Part shown: positions 10,812-21,617 of the stretch, piece after piece
Numbering within the stretch: the stretch's first letter is position 1
How the letters are laid out: every line of letters starts with the position of its first letter
NCBI RefSeq assembly: GCF_004359215.1
Contig: NW_027152213.1
Span: 1,553,104 to 1,617,103, forward strand
DNA length: 64,000 bases
DNA from: Bremia lactucae
Taxonomy: Eukaryota > Oomycota > Peronosporomycetes > Peronosporales > Peronosporaceae
Direction of reading: 5' to 3'
Made by a program: the position numbers and the translations under genes
Notes under the pieces: generated by a model
The model's database searches: none
What the model was told of the DNA's origin: nothing
What the model saw: only the letters and a program-made list of their open reading frames with translations

Positions 10812-11347
10812 TGTAACGGGATAAAGTTGCCCTATGTTACACTATCCCCGTTAAGTACACTTTGTGTACTAAAGGGGGGCGGATGGTCAATTACTTACGT
10901 GAAGTAATTAGATCCATCACTTGAGTGTGGCTCACATTGTGACCCACCCTTGTGTAAGTGATGCACCTGAGGGCACTCACATTAACGGGGATGGCGGCTA
11001 GCGTCATCCAAGATCGAGGTATTTAGAATAATACGCTCGCAATATATATCCGTGCAACTTTACTGAGACGGCATTTATGATTGTTTGAAATAGGATTTAT
11101 ATTTAATTAGATTTAATATAAAACAATCCGAAAATTTTCTTCCTAAACAGCAAGTGCGCACGTGGAGCCGGATTACCGCTCTCGTGACGTCACTGAAACT
11201 AAGGCTCCTAATTCGTTGGGTGAGGTTGCTTAGACACCCACCAGCTACCTCACTGTACGTGAGAGAAGATAATAAAACGCTTCTTCACTGTGCCTGAAGG
11301 TGTGTGCTAAAGTAGTGTGTGACAGCTTTAAGTAGCGTCCGCCTACA
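10812..11347 (+). repeat. 3' LTR of A1
   Basis: A 536-bp segment from TGTAACGGGATAAAG to CCTACA, preceded by a polypurine tract (AAGGGGGGATAA at about 10799-10811). Aligns along its length with the solo LTRs at 36606-37135 and 53551-54082, which fix both ends. Confidence 0.85.
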
Positions 11348-11886
11348 AGCAGACGGGAGGGGGTGCGGCAATACCGAAAGAAGTGTGTAGCTATACAGGT
11401 TCCATATTAGTTTATAGCTATTTATTGATACCAGTTAGTAGCCTTATATAAGAAAAGTATTTTCCAATGCATTTATATATATATATATATATATCCGTAC
11501 AAATGACATTTTGCGCTGGACAGGTCTTAAACATTGACGCTGCCGAAAAGAACATAAATTGTGCTTCTTATAAATCTTGTACACCAGTTGTTAGCAATTA
11601 AAATTGGTACTCAACTATCATCATCTTCTATATGCTTTAAACATATGCGCTGGGATTACGGATAGGTGCATTAATATCCTCCCCATTCTGTATTACATTA
11701 GAACTATCGTATGAAATGCGATGAAATTTTAAAACCTCTTTTGCGATGATCGTAAATCGTCAGCTCATCAATGCCGTACTCAGTCTCGATGATTATTCAA
11801 AAAATATTTTTCGTAATCGTTCTGGCGTCTCTACAGCCATGTTCTAATTGGAGTGTGAACTCGAGTCTTGTTGCCCTGACTTTCGC
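11348..11886. other. Intergenic, short TA microsatellite
   Basis: No ORF or recognisable element. A run of about ten TA dinucleotides lies at 11474-11494. The stretch fills the gap between the A1 3' LTR and the decayed family B LTR at 11887. Confidence 0.5.
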
Positions 11887-12330
11887 TGTAGCGGAGCTAC
11901 ATCGCCCTTAAGTCAGAGGAAAAATTGAAAGTCAAATACGCACTTAGTTCTATAAAACTTAAGAGTTTTACAACTCCGAAGTACTAGCTCGTAGAGCTTG
12001 ATAAAATCTAGTTTATGGGACGTAGAATCAAGTGGCAACTAATGCCCGAGAGTGTATACCTTGGGAAGGCTTGGTACTCTCACAGATCACTGCGCAAGCC
12101 TTAGTGAGGCACTTAACGCTTTAACGTCAAAAGGGGAACTGAATTTTATATACTTTTTAAGATGTAAGTTTTTCTTCTAATTGATCTAAATTAGACTTCG
12201 ACTACCAGATCTCTGTCTGGTGGCTGCCACCCGTATTACCATAATATATAGATTGTTTTTATGGTGTACCTGTTTCAAATAATAAATCGATGTTTTAGCC
12301 ATAATATGAATTGTAGCGTATTAATGATAA
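11887..12330 (-). repeat. Decayed 3' LTR of the old family B element
   Basis: Begins (plus-strand reading) TGTAGCGGAGCTACATCG. It keeps several blocks shared with other family B LTRs: the GGCAACTAATGCCCGAGAG block, the GCGCAAGCCTTA block, the CAAAAGGGGAACTGAA block and a CTACCAGATCTCTGTCTGGTGG palindrome. The distal end, which should read into ...CCCCATTACA, is lost near 12330. Confidence 0.7.
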
Positions 12331-12418
12331 ACCACCCTTTCCCATCCGACTGTTGGCACCGAGTGTCGACAAATCGTTTTTGTTCCCTCTGTGAGGTTGA
12401 ATAGCATCGATTTGTCTT

Positions 12419-13619
12419 ATGACATAAAACGTGAGTCACCGACTATTGCCTCCTTACTTGGAGACAAAGAGCTCATAGGGTCTGATAGTAACACTTTGTA
12501 TGAGGAACAGGGTGAGCAGACCAAACCAACACGCGTTGGCGTAGTCTCGCCAGGCTCCTAATTTAGTCCCTGAACGTGGTGGAGCGGATGTATTGAACCC
12601 ATTACGCATAACACCGCCTCAAGAGCTTAATATAGTTACAAACCCCTCGATGGCATGCAAGAGCAAGAAGTACTGCGAGAGTAACAAGCTCGCCGCCGGG
12701 CGGTAAGTATTTAAAACGCAAAACTTTATTAAGGAATGTCGACTCACTCCACCTAAGGCGGAAGAGCACGTCCGACAGGTTGCGGGCCGAAGTTTGGTAA
12801 TTTAAATTACAGGATTCTAAAGGCTTAAACGTAGGAGAAACACGCTACACGGGCAGCTCTTTGTGAGCGATACCTCACTCATCTGGCTATGACGCCTTGT
12901 AAATATCCGAAGCATCTGCGTGACCTGCCTCGTGTCCTCAATGAAGGGAAATTACTATCGGTTTGTATCCGAACGAGACGAAAAGCAATAAAGAAATATC
13001 GTTTAATAATGGGTTCATAAGGTCTGTCCGTCTTCTTCACACTTTCGGGCTTTTAAATAGTCCGCCAAAGCGGCTGATGTTCGTCGAGAACGTAAGCCGC
13101 GCTATGCTTTCGCAAAGCTGAAGGCCAAAGGTCATTTGAGTGCCGCTATCGACGAACAAATGATACGATTATTTACGAGCAATTTAAAGCTTTGACTACG
13201 CCTGCAACCCCGGGTCCAAGCCGTATCATGGCCGATGATCAGCTCATTCTCGAAGCGTCAATCGATACAATTTGATCTGAGCGGGACGCTCCAAAACGTC
13301 AACGGCGTAAGGACAATTTTGCCGAAGAGGATTATTGTGTTTCCATTAGTTTCCCAACGGGGGATGCCCAAACTACTTCAATCGTTATTGTATTGTCCCT
13401 TGCGATGACGTCGCATAAAAGGCCTCTCGACGTAAAAGTGGAGGTTCCTTTGGTCGTCAAAGGAATGGGCCGGAATATTTGAGGCGTCTTTCTTGGCGTT
13501 AAGGCACGAGGTGCAACTTCTCCGTGAGAATATTGCTCAAGTCTAGAGCATCTTTGACGCGGTCCAAGACCGTCTTTTGACGTTGGAGCGTTTTCAACCT
13601 CGTTTAAGGCCAGCTCGAC
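12419..13619 (+). pseudogene. Decayed antisense ORF of the old family B element
   Basis: Aligns with the better copy at 14212-15531. The start region ATGACATAAAACGTGAGTC matches that copy's first codons, a middle block (about 13090-13330) matches its FDF...KGQLR and KRQR regions, and 13500-13619 matches its coiled-coil segment (EVQLLRE...L..V...QDRLLTLERFQPRL). Riddled with stops and indels. Ends where the younger LTR is inserted. Confidence 0.6.
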
Positions 13620-14105
13620 TGTAACGGAGCTACCTCGCTCCTAAAGTCAGAGGAAGACTTTCAGACTCAGAGAGTCACTTAGTTCTATTGAACTAATGGG
13701 TTTAACAACTCAGGGAGTCGTACAAGCTACAAAGCTTAAGAAATCCTAGTTCAAGGGATTCAGGGTTCGTAGAACTAAGTGGCAACTAGTGCCCAAGAGG
13801 ATATACCTTAGAAAGGCTTCTATCTCTTACAGATCAATGCGCAAGCCTTAGGAAGGCACTAGACGCTTTAAGATCAAAAGGGGAACTGAACTTTATTTAA
13901 TTATTTAAATCTAAAAACCTTACCCTAGCTAATTAAAAAAATGGATTTTGGCCGCCAGATTTATATCTGGCGGCGACCACATTTATTACCCATAATAAAT
14001 GGGATTTAAGTAAATTACTATTTTAAAATTAGATAAAAAGGTATTTTACCCATAAAGTAAATGTACCACAACAACGGTTCTCCAACCGATGTGTGCCCTA
14101 TTACA
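13620..14105 (-). repeat. 3' LTR of the young family B insertion
   Basis: A 486-bp segment (plus strand TGTAACGGAGC...CCTATTACA). Its left neighbour is TCGAC (13615-13619); the partner LTR at 47000-47478 has TAGAC on its right (47479-47483). The undisturbed target in other copies reads TGGAC, so these are the two copies of a 5-bp target duplication, each with one change. Confidence 0.85.
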
Positions 14106-14211
14106 CTCTCCCCCGTCAGACTCTTGATACGACAACATTCGCTTCATTTCCTCTTTGAGGTTGAAACTTAAACAGCTAACCGTTTGGTTGTGTTTTCCAT
14201 TCCTTTGTCTA

Positions 14212-15531
14212 ATGACAATCAAGCGTGAGTCACAGACTCTGAGCACCTTCCTCGACGATGAGGGAATGGTGGACTTTGAAAGTCACTCCCAATCAGATGA
14301 GGAGGAAAAAGAGCGGCGTTCGTAAACGCCTTCTCCTCCGGATAAACTTCAGCGAGCCCTGAATCCGTTCCCAGAACATGGTGCCGCTGATGTCTTAACT
14401 GTATTTGGCAGACACGGGACCCTGAGTCCAACATCATCTGAATCCGCTCGATGAAGAGCAAGAGCAGTTAATTCTCATAGAAGAAAGAGCTCGTCGTCGA
14501 GCTGCCAAGATAGCGAAAGCTAAAGCTCATAGTGAACATAGATTCACTCCGCTTAGTGCGGACGAACGTCTCAAAGAGATAGCGGGTAATAGCTTGGCCA
14601 TCTGGATCTCGGGTGACCCGGCGAGGACGCCGGAGGAGATCGCTGCCCGCGACGCTCTTCATGCCAAAGGTAATGACGCGAAGCCAGTATCTGACGCGTT
14701 TACGTGATCAAGCCCGTGCAGCTTCGGTGATCTCCATGAGAGAAACTCCGATCGTTTTGTTTCCAAACGAAACAAGGACTGAAAACGAAGTCTCATTTGA
14801 GAACTGGGTTCAATGAGCCCGCAAACTCCGTAATATCTGGAATATCAGAGAGTCTGCGGATAGAAGTGATGTTCATTTGGAATGGAAGCTTCGCTTCGAC
14901 TTTGCTAATCTTTAGGCGAAAGGCCAGTTACGTTCGGCATTTATGCCACAAAACGAAGAAAGGCCTAGCCGATATTTCAGTGCTTCGGTTGACCGTACAA
15001 CCAAGGATCGAAGCCGCACTGAGACTTTAGTTCCACCCAATCCCACGTTTAGTGGTGAGAAGCGTCGTTTGACGCGAGTTGACCCTAAGCTTGGCGCTCA
15101 AAAACGTCAACGGCGTACGGGCAATCTTGCCGAAGAGGTACCTCGAACTCCCAAGAGTTTTCAGAAGAGGGGTACCCTAGCCACTTCACCAGATACTGGT
15201 ATTGACCCTCACGACGACGTTGCTTTAACAGTTTCTCCACATGAAACTGAAGGTTCCCCCGCGCATCAAGCAGCGCGGGAGGGGGGATGAAATTTCGGCG
15301 GAAGCATTTGATGCTCTACGGCACGAGGTGCAACTTCTTCGTGAGGTCCTTGCTCGGGTTGAGAGCTTATTTGAGGCGGTTCGGGACCGTCTTTCGACGC
15401 TGGAGCGTCAGCAGCCTCGTTTAGAGGGCCAGCTGGACATCTTGGTCAGGATACAGCAATCTGCGGCACGACCGCCTGTCTCGACGCAAGCGCCTTCAAG
15501 TCCACGTTGGAAGGGTCCCGATATGACTTAA
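14212..15531 (+). pseudogene. Antisense ORF of family B (third ORF), least damaged left copy
   Basis: Runs opposite to gag-pol between the 3' LTR and the integrase tail, about 440 codons with three internal stops and one frameshift near 15290. Parts in order: an acidic, Ser-rich N-terminus (STFLDDEG, then EEEKERRS); a conserved central region with LAIWISGDPARTPEEIAARD (about 14580-14650) and FENWVQ (about 14800); a basic Arg/Lys-rich stretch (about 15050-15120); and a Leu-heptad C-terminus (about 15300-15430, LRHEVQLLREVLARVESLF) that I predict as a coiled coil. Between this copy and 58743, many differences in the compared N-terminal segment fall at third codon positions of this frame and are synonymous, which supports past coding. 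It overlaps the chromodomain and integrase tail on the other strand. No known family is recognised; a structural or DNA-binding accessory protein is only a guess. Confidence 0.55.
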
Positions 15532-16755
15532 GCAAGCCAACGTAAAACACTGGGTGTGTACGCAGCTTGCTGGGAAGGTTTAGCATATAAGCAAGGCCCT
15601 TCTTGGCCACGACCATAAATTGTCCAATAAAGTGCGGGCGCAATTTGGTCTTGAAGACCGCGGAAACCAAGTTGGTAGGTAGATTTTTAGCGTTTAATAA
15701 ACTCGGTCTCCGACTATATTAGAATTAATACAGCTTCTGGCTTTGGCGTCTGCTTGTTCTTTTTGTTTGGCTTGGCTATCCGCCGTCGTATCCCTTACAT
15801 GTCTTAAGACACTAAATTGCGTCGCGAGAAACTCGCTTACTTGTTTCTCAACGGTAACAGGGCTGATACCAGCAAGCCTATCGGCCAATTCTCCCCCTCC
15901 AAGCCCTGAACCACGCAGTGGTTTCGTTAATGGAACGCGCGGGTAGGTAAGACCGTTTACATAGAACGGAGTATAGCCGGTAGAGGCATGAACAGCGTTA
16001 TTTAACGCAAATTCCACTTCTGGGAGCATTGAGCTCCAGCGCTTTGGTGTCTGAGCACACACGCTGCGTAAAACGTCTTCAATGACGCGATGGACACGTT
16101 CGATTTGACCATCGGTCTGCGGATGGTCCGCAGTGGACATATTCAATCTGGTGCCAAGCACCGGAAAAATTGATTTCCAGAATTTACCCGTGAAACGGGG
16201 ATATTGGTCAGAGCCAATTGCCACTGGCAAACCATGTTGTCGAAACACGCGATTGATAAACAGCTTAGCTGTACCCTCTCCATCAATGGAATCCCGCACG
16301 GCCGCTAAGTGAGCCATTTTGCTCAAACGGTCAGCAAAGACCACTATACCGGAGTTACCGGCTGAATCTTTCGGCAGCCCAAATCCAAAATCCATACTAA
16401 TGGACTCCCAGCATTCTATGGGGACGGGAAGACTCGCCAGTGGCGCAGCAGCATGTGCCGAGGGCTTAACCCGTTGGCACGTTTCGCATGTCTATATGTG
16501 CTGACCTATTTTTTTTAAGTTTGGGCCACCAATAACTCTGGCTGATAGAGCCGTAGGCCTTTTCTCTACCGAGATGACCACCAAGGACAGTACCGTGTGC
16601 TTCATAGAGGATCCGGTACTTTGATCCTCAACATGAGGAACAACGACACGCGGAGGGTCCGCAATGTCTGTGCAAAAAAGCAACAGGTCGTTACCGATAG
16701 AAAATCGATGTAACCTTGCACGCAAACGTGCCGGTAATTTATTACCCGAATTCAA
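15100..16755 (-). pseudogene. Integrase and chromodomain, left composite copy
   Basis: Frame 15694-16395 is a long integrase core: FGLPKDSAGNSGIVVFADRL with the first catalytic Asp region, SDQYPRFTGKFW with the second (SDxDPRF in relatives), and TADHPQTDGQIER-VHR leading to the Glu region, then VNGLTYPRVPL. Frame 15446-15670 continues with the GPF/Y-like module (LRPHFIGQFMVVAK, LRTHPVFYVGLLK). The zinc-binding region is in 16492-16755. The chromodomain lies at about 15120-15270 in broken frames (better seen at 41400-41590). The enzyme joins element cDNA to host DNA. Confidence 0.85.
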
Positions 16756-16814
16756 ATTTCTTAAGGCTTGTAGCAGAGCTACACACTGTTCATCCTTGGC
16801 GTAAGCCGAACGGA

Positions 16815-18320
16815 TTAAGTCAGGAACAGGTGACGAGATAGTCGTTCAATGAGAAACCTCATAGTCCGGCCTGCGTGATAACGCATCGGCCAAGCATTTT
16901 GCTTGCCGGGTTTATACATCACCTCGAAGGTGTATTCCGCAAAAAAGGATAGCCATCGGGCCATTCTCTGTGAGAGATGGGGCGACTTAGTCACCATGCG
17001 TAACGACGCGTGACTGTAAAAATCACAAACGGCTTAGAGCCGAGCAGATGAACTCTGAATTTGACGAGAGCATACTTCATACCAAGTAACTCTTTGTCAT
17101 GAACTGGGTAATTTTCTTTCGCAGCTTTAAGCTGTCTCGACTCGAACGCAATAACACGTTCATGCCCATCAACATCTGTTTGTGACAGAGACTGCCAATG
17201 GCAAAATCTGATGCGTCACACGCACACACAGACGACACTGAAAGGCAAATTTGGGTTTGTCAGTGCCAGAATCGGGGCATGGATAATACTATCCTTAACT
17301 GCTCGAAAAGCATTATTTTCGGTGCTAGTCCAGCACCATTCTGTATCCTTTTAAGAAGATTCTATAATGGCCTAGCCCTATCAGCGTAATTTTCGCTATA
17401 TTTGTGTAAATAATTGGCGAGACCCAACCACTTACGCAAATCCTTTTAGTTTTTAGGAACCGGCCAATCTACTATGGCTTTTACCTTAGCGGGATCCGCT
17501 CTAAGGCCCCGCTTTCCAATGAAGCATCCTAAAAAAGGAATTTCGTCTGCGCCTAAAATGCATTTAGATGCATTGGCATACAATTTGTTTGTGCGCATGC
17601 ACGCGAGCACTGCTCGCAAATGGTCTAAATGGTTTTCCATATCCGACCGACCCTGCTCCGCACGACTATGGACAAAAATGTCATCGAAATAAGTCTTTGC
17701 ATAACCTCGATGAGGGCGAAACAGTTGCGTCACTAGACGATTAAATGTTGCCGGGGCGTTGGAAAGCCCTTGTGGCATAACCAGCCACTCCCATAACATG
17801 CCGCTTGGGGTGCTAACCGCTGTAAGCGAGATATCACTAGCTCGCATGAGCAATTGGTAGTAACCATCGATTAAGTCCAATGCACTGTACATTGTACATC
17901 CCACCATATTGTTCTGAAGAACATCCTTTCTAGGAATGGGGGTTTGTGCTGGTATAGCGGCAGCATTAAGCCTATTATAAGCATGTACAATGCGCCATTC
18001 ACCATTTCGCTTTTTGACACAAAATGTCGGTGTCGAATGAGGAGATTTGCTATCTCGTACCATTCCAGCCTCGTGCTTAGCACGGAAGAAATAGTCATGA
18101 CGTCACACTGCTCCCTTGGTAAAGGCCATTGTCTTGTGACACAATATTTGGTTCCCGGAACTAAGTCAATTTCATGACGAACACCTCTATCCGGAGATAA
18201 AACAGATGGTGGGTTCTTACATACCACATCTTGGAATTCCTTAATTAAGGAATAAAAGGGATCCGTAGGATCTTTAAAGATCAATGACCCACTTCGCGCA
18301 CTAAGAGCAGCTTTTGTGTC
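16815..18320 (-). pseudogene. RNase H and reverse transcriptase, left composite copy
   Basis: Frame 17446-18063 holds the RT palm: MYSALDLIDGYYQLLM, the PQGLSNAPATFNRL block and the catalytic YFDD followed by IFVHSRAEQG, ending FLGCFIGKRGLRADPAKV. RNase H pieces lie in 16815-17400 (MVTKSPHLSQRMARWLSFF and upstream). The connection upstream of RT (18063-18320) is in another frame, so the polyprotein is broken. Most of it sits in the block duplicated at 43177-45220, and the same breaks occur there. Confidence 0.85.
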
Positions 18321-18907
18321 ATCCAGGACAGCTTCGTCTAGAAGTGACGATGAGTTTAACTCAACCATAGGTCGAATGACCACCATTTCAGATAAGTCAC
18401 CAGCTTTTAAGGCTCGACCGCACTCATCAATAGAAATTTCGTCTAGCTCTATAGGAGCATGTAACGAGGGAATTGCCGCAAGGCTAACTACCCCCTCAAT
18501 GTTACCGGTTACGCCATTTACAAGCGTATGTACTTGCTCACTTGTATCACTTTGTGAGGGTATGCACACTTCGTGTCCACCCTGTCTTGGAGTGGAGACA
18601 ATATGCCTCTTGGAGGTCGGGGCATTGACGTCCCGGGCTTTCCAGACTGTATTGGTTCTATATAAGACATAGTGTCTAATTTGTCATCTGACAAGGAGTT
18701 AAATACCTCAACTTCCTTATTTAGCGAACGTTTACGTGTCGCGTCACGTGCATTAGGAGGGTTTGACCTAAAATGCCCTGGCAAACTGCCAATAGTAACA
18801 CTACTGACACTCAGTATGGTGCCACCTCGGCCGACCACACTCGGTGGACTTAGACGTGCCACTCCACGTATCTCAGGTATATTGCACCCTTGATGATTCG
18901 GCCTTAG
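16865..18907. repeat. Near-identical block R, left copy (partner 43177-45220)
   Basis: About 2.04 kb matching 43177-45220 in direct orientation at an offset of 26312-26313. All ORFs in it are residue-for-residue the same in both copies (for example 17446-18063 and 43759-44376). By eye I find only one substitution and one 1-bp indel (near 17188-17193). Sequence immediately outside, on both sides, drops to roughly 90-95 percent. Confidence 0.9.
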
Positions 18908-19396
18908 GCCAACAATGCTTTCAGCATTTAGTGAATCGTTATTATAACGAGTGTCACTCGACGGAGTACGTGCCGTTCCACTTATTTCTGCTGAGTCGGG
19001 CTCAGAATTAATGTTTTTAACATTAGAGTTTATTAACTCAGACATGCCAATGTCTAAAACACTGACAGACTCATTCAATGATCCGCGCCAATAGCGCTTT
19101 TGTTGCCTAGCAAAGGTGGGTTCATGACTCTCCAAAACTTTGCTAGGAACATTGCGCGTGGCGCCTAAGGTCTTAGACCTCCAATCGATCCATGGCTCAT
19201 GGTGTTCTAACCAGGCCATACCAAGGATGAGATCATATCTCGAATCCAAATCAAGGACGAGACAGCGTTCCATACTGTCAAAGTCCAGAAACTTTATACC
19301 TAAGTTCAATGGAACTTTGGGAACAGTGACACGAGTCCCAGTCGCTAAGCGAACAGTGATTGTATCACCTTCATGCGCTTTAAGTCCCCAACGCAT
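18518..19396 (-). pseudogene. Protease and linker region, left composite copy
   Basis: A 292-codon open frame. Its start (about 19140-19396) has EGDTITVRLATGTRVTVPKV and DSRYDLILGMAWLEHHEPWI, the C-terminal half of a Gypsy aspartic protease with its LILGM flap block. The catalytic Asp-Ser/Thr-Gly lies upstream in broken sequence. The rest is a Ser/Thr/Pro-rich linker between protease and RT, a long spacer typical of this family. Confidence 0.75.
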
Positions 19397-19429
19397 TAGT
19401 TTCCCTCAAGCGAAAGACGTCAAGCATAA

Positions 19430-20465
19430 GTGCAAGACGCTCCTGAGTCAATTATAATTGACCACGGCTTATCAAAACCCTTTACAGTCGCTAAAGCGAC
19501 TAGCAGCCAGGCTTGTACTCTCACCGATCTAATTGGGGCTAGATTCTATTTATTCTCACCTCCTAGAGTTTTAACAGAGCCTAGGTCTTCCCCAGTAGAG
19601 CGGTTTTCACCTACATGGTATCGACGTTTTCCGCACCGTACCAGATTTCTGGTATAGGTCGGAATTGGTGCTATTTTGAGCTTTACGAGTATTTTGTAGG
19701 GGACAGGCCGGACGTAAATGTTTCGTGCTTCCGCACATACAACATCTACAAATGATTTCATGCTGTTCCACTGCTTGAAGTGCCTTTTCTCCCTCCTCAA
19801 CGAGGCGTAGATCCATGAATTCCGGTCTATTAGACGGTACCAATGTGCTCGAAGAGCTTGTTCGGTAAATAGGCGGGCTAACGCGAGCAGACTTAAAGAC
19901 GAACTCAGCGCGTAGCGCTATGGCAATTGCGTCTTCGAAAGTAGCTGGATGGGGTCGTAATAATTCCGAACGGTCAACGCCTTCATTGAGAAACCCCAAA
20001 AAAATTTACGATAGTTGCTTCTTGCATCGGGCCTTGAAGCATAGATGCAATGAGTGTTCTCAACTCCTGGGCATGGTCCTCTAGGGCTCGTTTACCCTGT
20101 CGAGTCGCTATGAGCCGTGATCGTATGCGTAAAGCCTAATCAGGCGGTGCAAACATGCTGGTCATTTGCTGAATTACCGAATCCCATGAGAAAAAAAAGC
20201 GTCGTCTATGGACGCTGCACGAGAGTGCCCACTCCATGGCTCTATCTTCGAGGTACAGAGATATACCGAGTTGGCATAGATGCCGCAAGGGTGATCCTGA
20301 ACCTGGCCGATCGGGGAGGATTCGTACGCATGAAGGTTTCAACCCTTGCATGCAAAACCTCTGGTCCCTGAATATACTGAACTTTACATATTCAAGCCCA
20401 AATAAAGTTTTGAGCTTGTCATACGCTATGCCCTGCGCTTCTATAAGTTTTGAGACCTCTTCCAT
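19430..20465 (-). pseudogene. gag remnant, right part of the left composite
   Basis: Starts MEEVSKLIEAQGIAYDKLK at 20465, the same start as in the family B copies at 37872 and 46939. It continues through AMEWALSC, the WDSVIQQMTSMFAPPD capsid block and a downstream C-x2-C...C-x-C knuckle region (about 19720-19760, ICRCCMCGSTKHLRPAC). Broken by frameshifts at about 20130 and 19990. This part is clearly diverged from the gag at 45905-46939, unlike the block R next to it. Confidence 0.8.
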
Positions 20466-20521
20466 TTCAGTGAAGGCTTAGTCTTATAAAGACTCAGAGA
20501 TTGACTACTAGTGCTACCAGA

Positions 20522-20805
20522 TGTAGCGGAGCTTCTTCGCTGCTAAAGATAGAGGAAGACTTTTAGACTTCAAGATCAAAAGGAAAACTCAGCATTTTTA
20601 ATTTTAATTTAAATTCAAAACCTTACCGTAGCTAATTCAAAATAGATTTCGGCCGCCAGATATATATCTGGCGGCGACTACATTTGTTACCCATAATAAA
20701 TGGAATTTAAGTAATTAATTATTTTAAAATAGAATAAAAGGGTATTTACCCATAAAGTAAATGTACCACAACAACGGTTCTCCAACCGATGTGTGCCCCA
20801 TTACA
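20522..20805 (-). repeat. Shortened family B 5' LTR plus a second LTR start (to 20852)
   Basis: Plus-strand ends are TGTAGCGGAGC and CCCCATTACA, but about 200 bp of the middle are missing compared with a 480-bp LTR. Directly to the right, 20806-20852 repeats the first 47 bp of a family B LTR and ends CCTCATTACA. The primer binding site TGGTAGCACTAGTAGTC lies just inside (about 20500-20518, minus strand). Confidence 0.75.
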
Positions 20806-20852
20806 ATAAAGGTACCACAAAACGGTTCTCCAACCAATGTGTGCCTCATTAC

Positions 20853-21617
20853 AGAGGCAGTCAAAAACACGTCGATTTGGGCGAGCGCGCGTGAACAGGC
20901 ACAACCGCGTCTCCGATTGCGCATAAAATGCAACGTCAACATTTGATGATATTCCATATGTCTAACGTTAACTCCATTTTGTTCGGTATTGAGGTTTCGA
21001 CCTCCAAGCGGTACGGAACCGTACATTCGACCAGCACCATTTGTTGGACACACTGCTGAGCTTTATAGGAACGTTATTTAAGTTGTATATGGCATAAGCG
21101 GCCACTATAGTAATTTGATAAGGCCTTTCGGTGCGCGTGCTGCTCTTCGAGTAACGCCAAATAGGCAGCCTCCGCATGTGTGATTAGCTGTACTCGAAAA
21201 GGCGGGACCAAGCCAGACCCATTCTTAGACCCGGCTTTGATATTGTCGATTACCAGATCAGGAGCAAGCCTGGTATGAGCGAGCGTTAAAATTTTACGCA
21301 TACGCCAACTGCTGACGCTAACCTAAATGTAGTGATAGCGTAAACGACTTTCAGTAGACAGCGAAGGCCTAAATGATACCTGCATCTTCCTACGATGTTC
21401 CGCTGTAAATATATGCTGCAGCGAGTGTACGCTCGAAATTATGCTCGACCTCTAAAATTAAAATTGCGTGGGCTAAAATTTAAGCTTCATTGTAAGGGTG
21501 GTCGATTTGGCTATTTTCGCCTCGCGAACCAGACTCAAGATTTTTATTGATCTTCCTATCTGATGAATTTTAATTAAACGATAAATGCTCAGGACTCAAT
21601 TCAGGCATCAGTAAACT
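20853..21617 (-). repeat. Duplicated unit U, copy 1 (inverted relative to copy 2)
   Basis: Roughly 765 bp matching 36060-37349 in opposite orientation, once the solo LTR there is removed, at very roughly 85-90 percent by eye. Both copies end at the same base against a family B LTR start (minus-strand reading ...GACTGCCTC then TGTAATGAGGCAC). An open frame at 21074-21301 (minus, 75 codons) is partly kept in copy 2, but an indel near its start breaks it there. I do not recognise the product; the unit may be non-coding or an old element. Confidence 0.75.

Larger units (their letters stand above)
3785..11347 (+). mobile_element. Ty3/Gypsy retrotransposon A1 (family A), decayed, both LTRs present
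   Basis: Order: 5' LTR, primer binding site, gag with zinc knuckle, protease, reverse transcriptase, RNase H, integrase, chromodomain, antisense ORF, polypurine tract, 3' LTR. This is the chromovirus-type layout of Ty3/Gypsy. Every ORF is broken by stops and frameshifts. The two LTRs differ by many substitutions and by deletions in the 5' copy, so the insertion is old. No 5-bp target duplication is seen (GATTC on the left, AGCAG on the right), which suggests flank decay or recombination. Other family A material: 21617-21815, 22096-24255, solo LTRs at 36606-37135 and 53551-54082. Confidence 0.85.
11887..13619 (-). mobile_element. Left half of an old family B Gypsy element (3' LTR and antisense ORF)
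   Basis: Contains a decayed family B LTR (11887 to about 12330) followed by a decayed copy of the family B antisense ORF (12419-13619). It ends abruptly at 13619, inside the last third of that ORF, exactly where the LTR at 13620 begins. The missing continuation reappears at 47479, after the LTR that ends at 47478. The two pieces are therefore halves of one older minus-strand element split by a younger insertion. Confidence 0.75.
13620..20805 (-). mobile_element. Family B Gypsy element, left part of a composite
   Basis: Reads on the minus strand from 5' LTR-like sequence (20522-20805) through gag, protease, RT, RNase H, integrase and chromodomain to an LTR at 13620-14105, so it looks like one element. 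The two terminal LTRs, however, are not a pair: 13620-14105 is closely similar along its length to 47000-47478 and much less similar to 20522-20805, which is also internally deleted. The left part (to about 18907) and the right part therefore come from different copies, joined inside the block 16865-18907. Confidence 0.75.

Noticed and set aside
13620..20805. Reading 13620-20805 as one ordinary full-length element
   Set aside because: The two LTRs do not pair, there is no target duplication across these ends, and the left LTR pairs with 47000-47478 instead.
21074..21301. 75-codon minus-strand ORF in unit U as a conserved gene
   Set aside because: The other copy has an indel near its start and several non-synonymous changes; evidence for coding is too weak.
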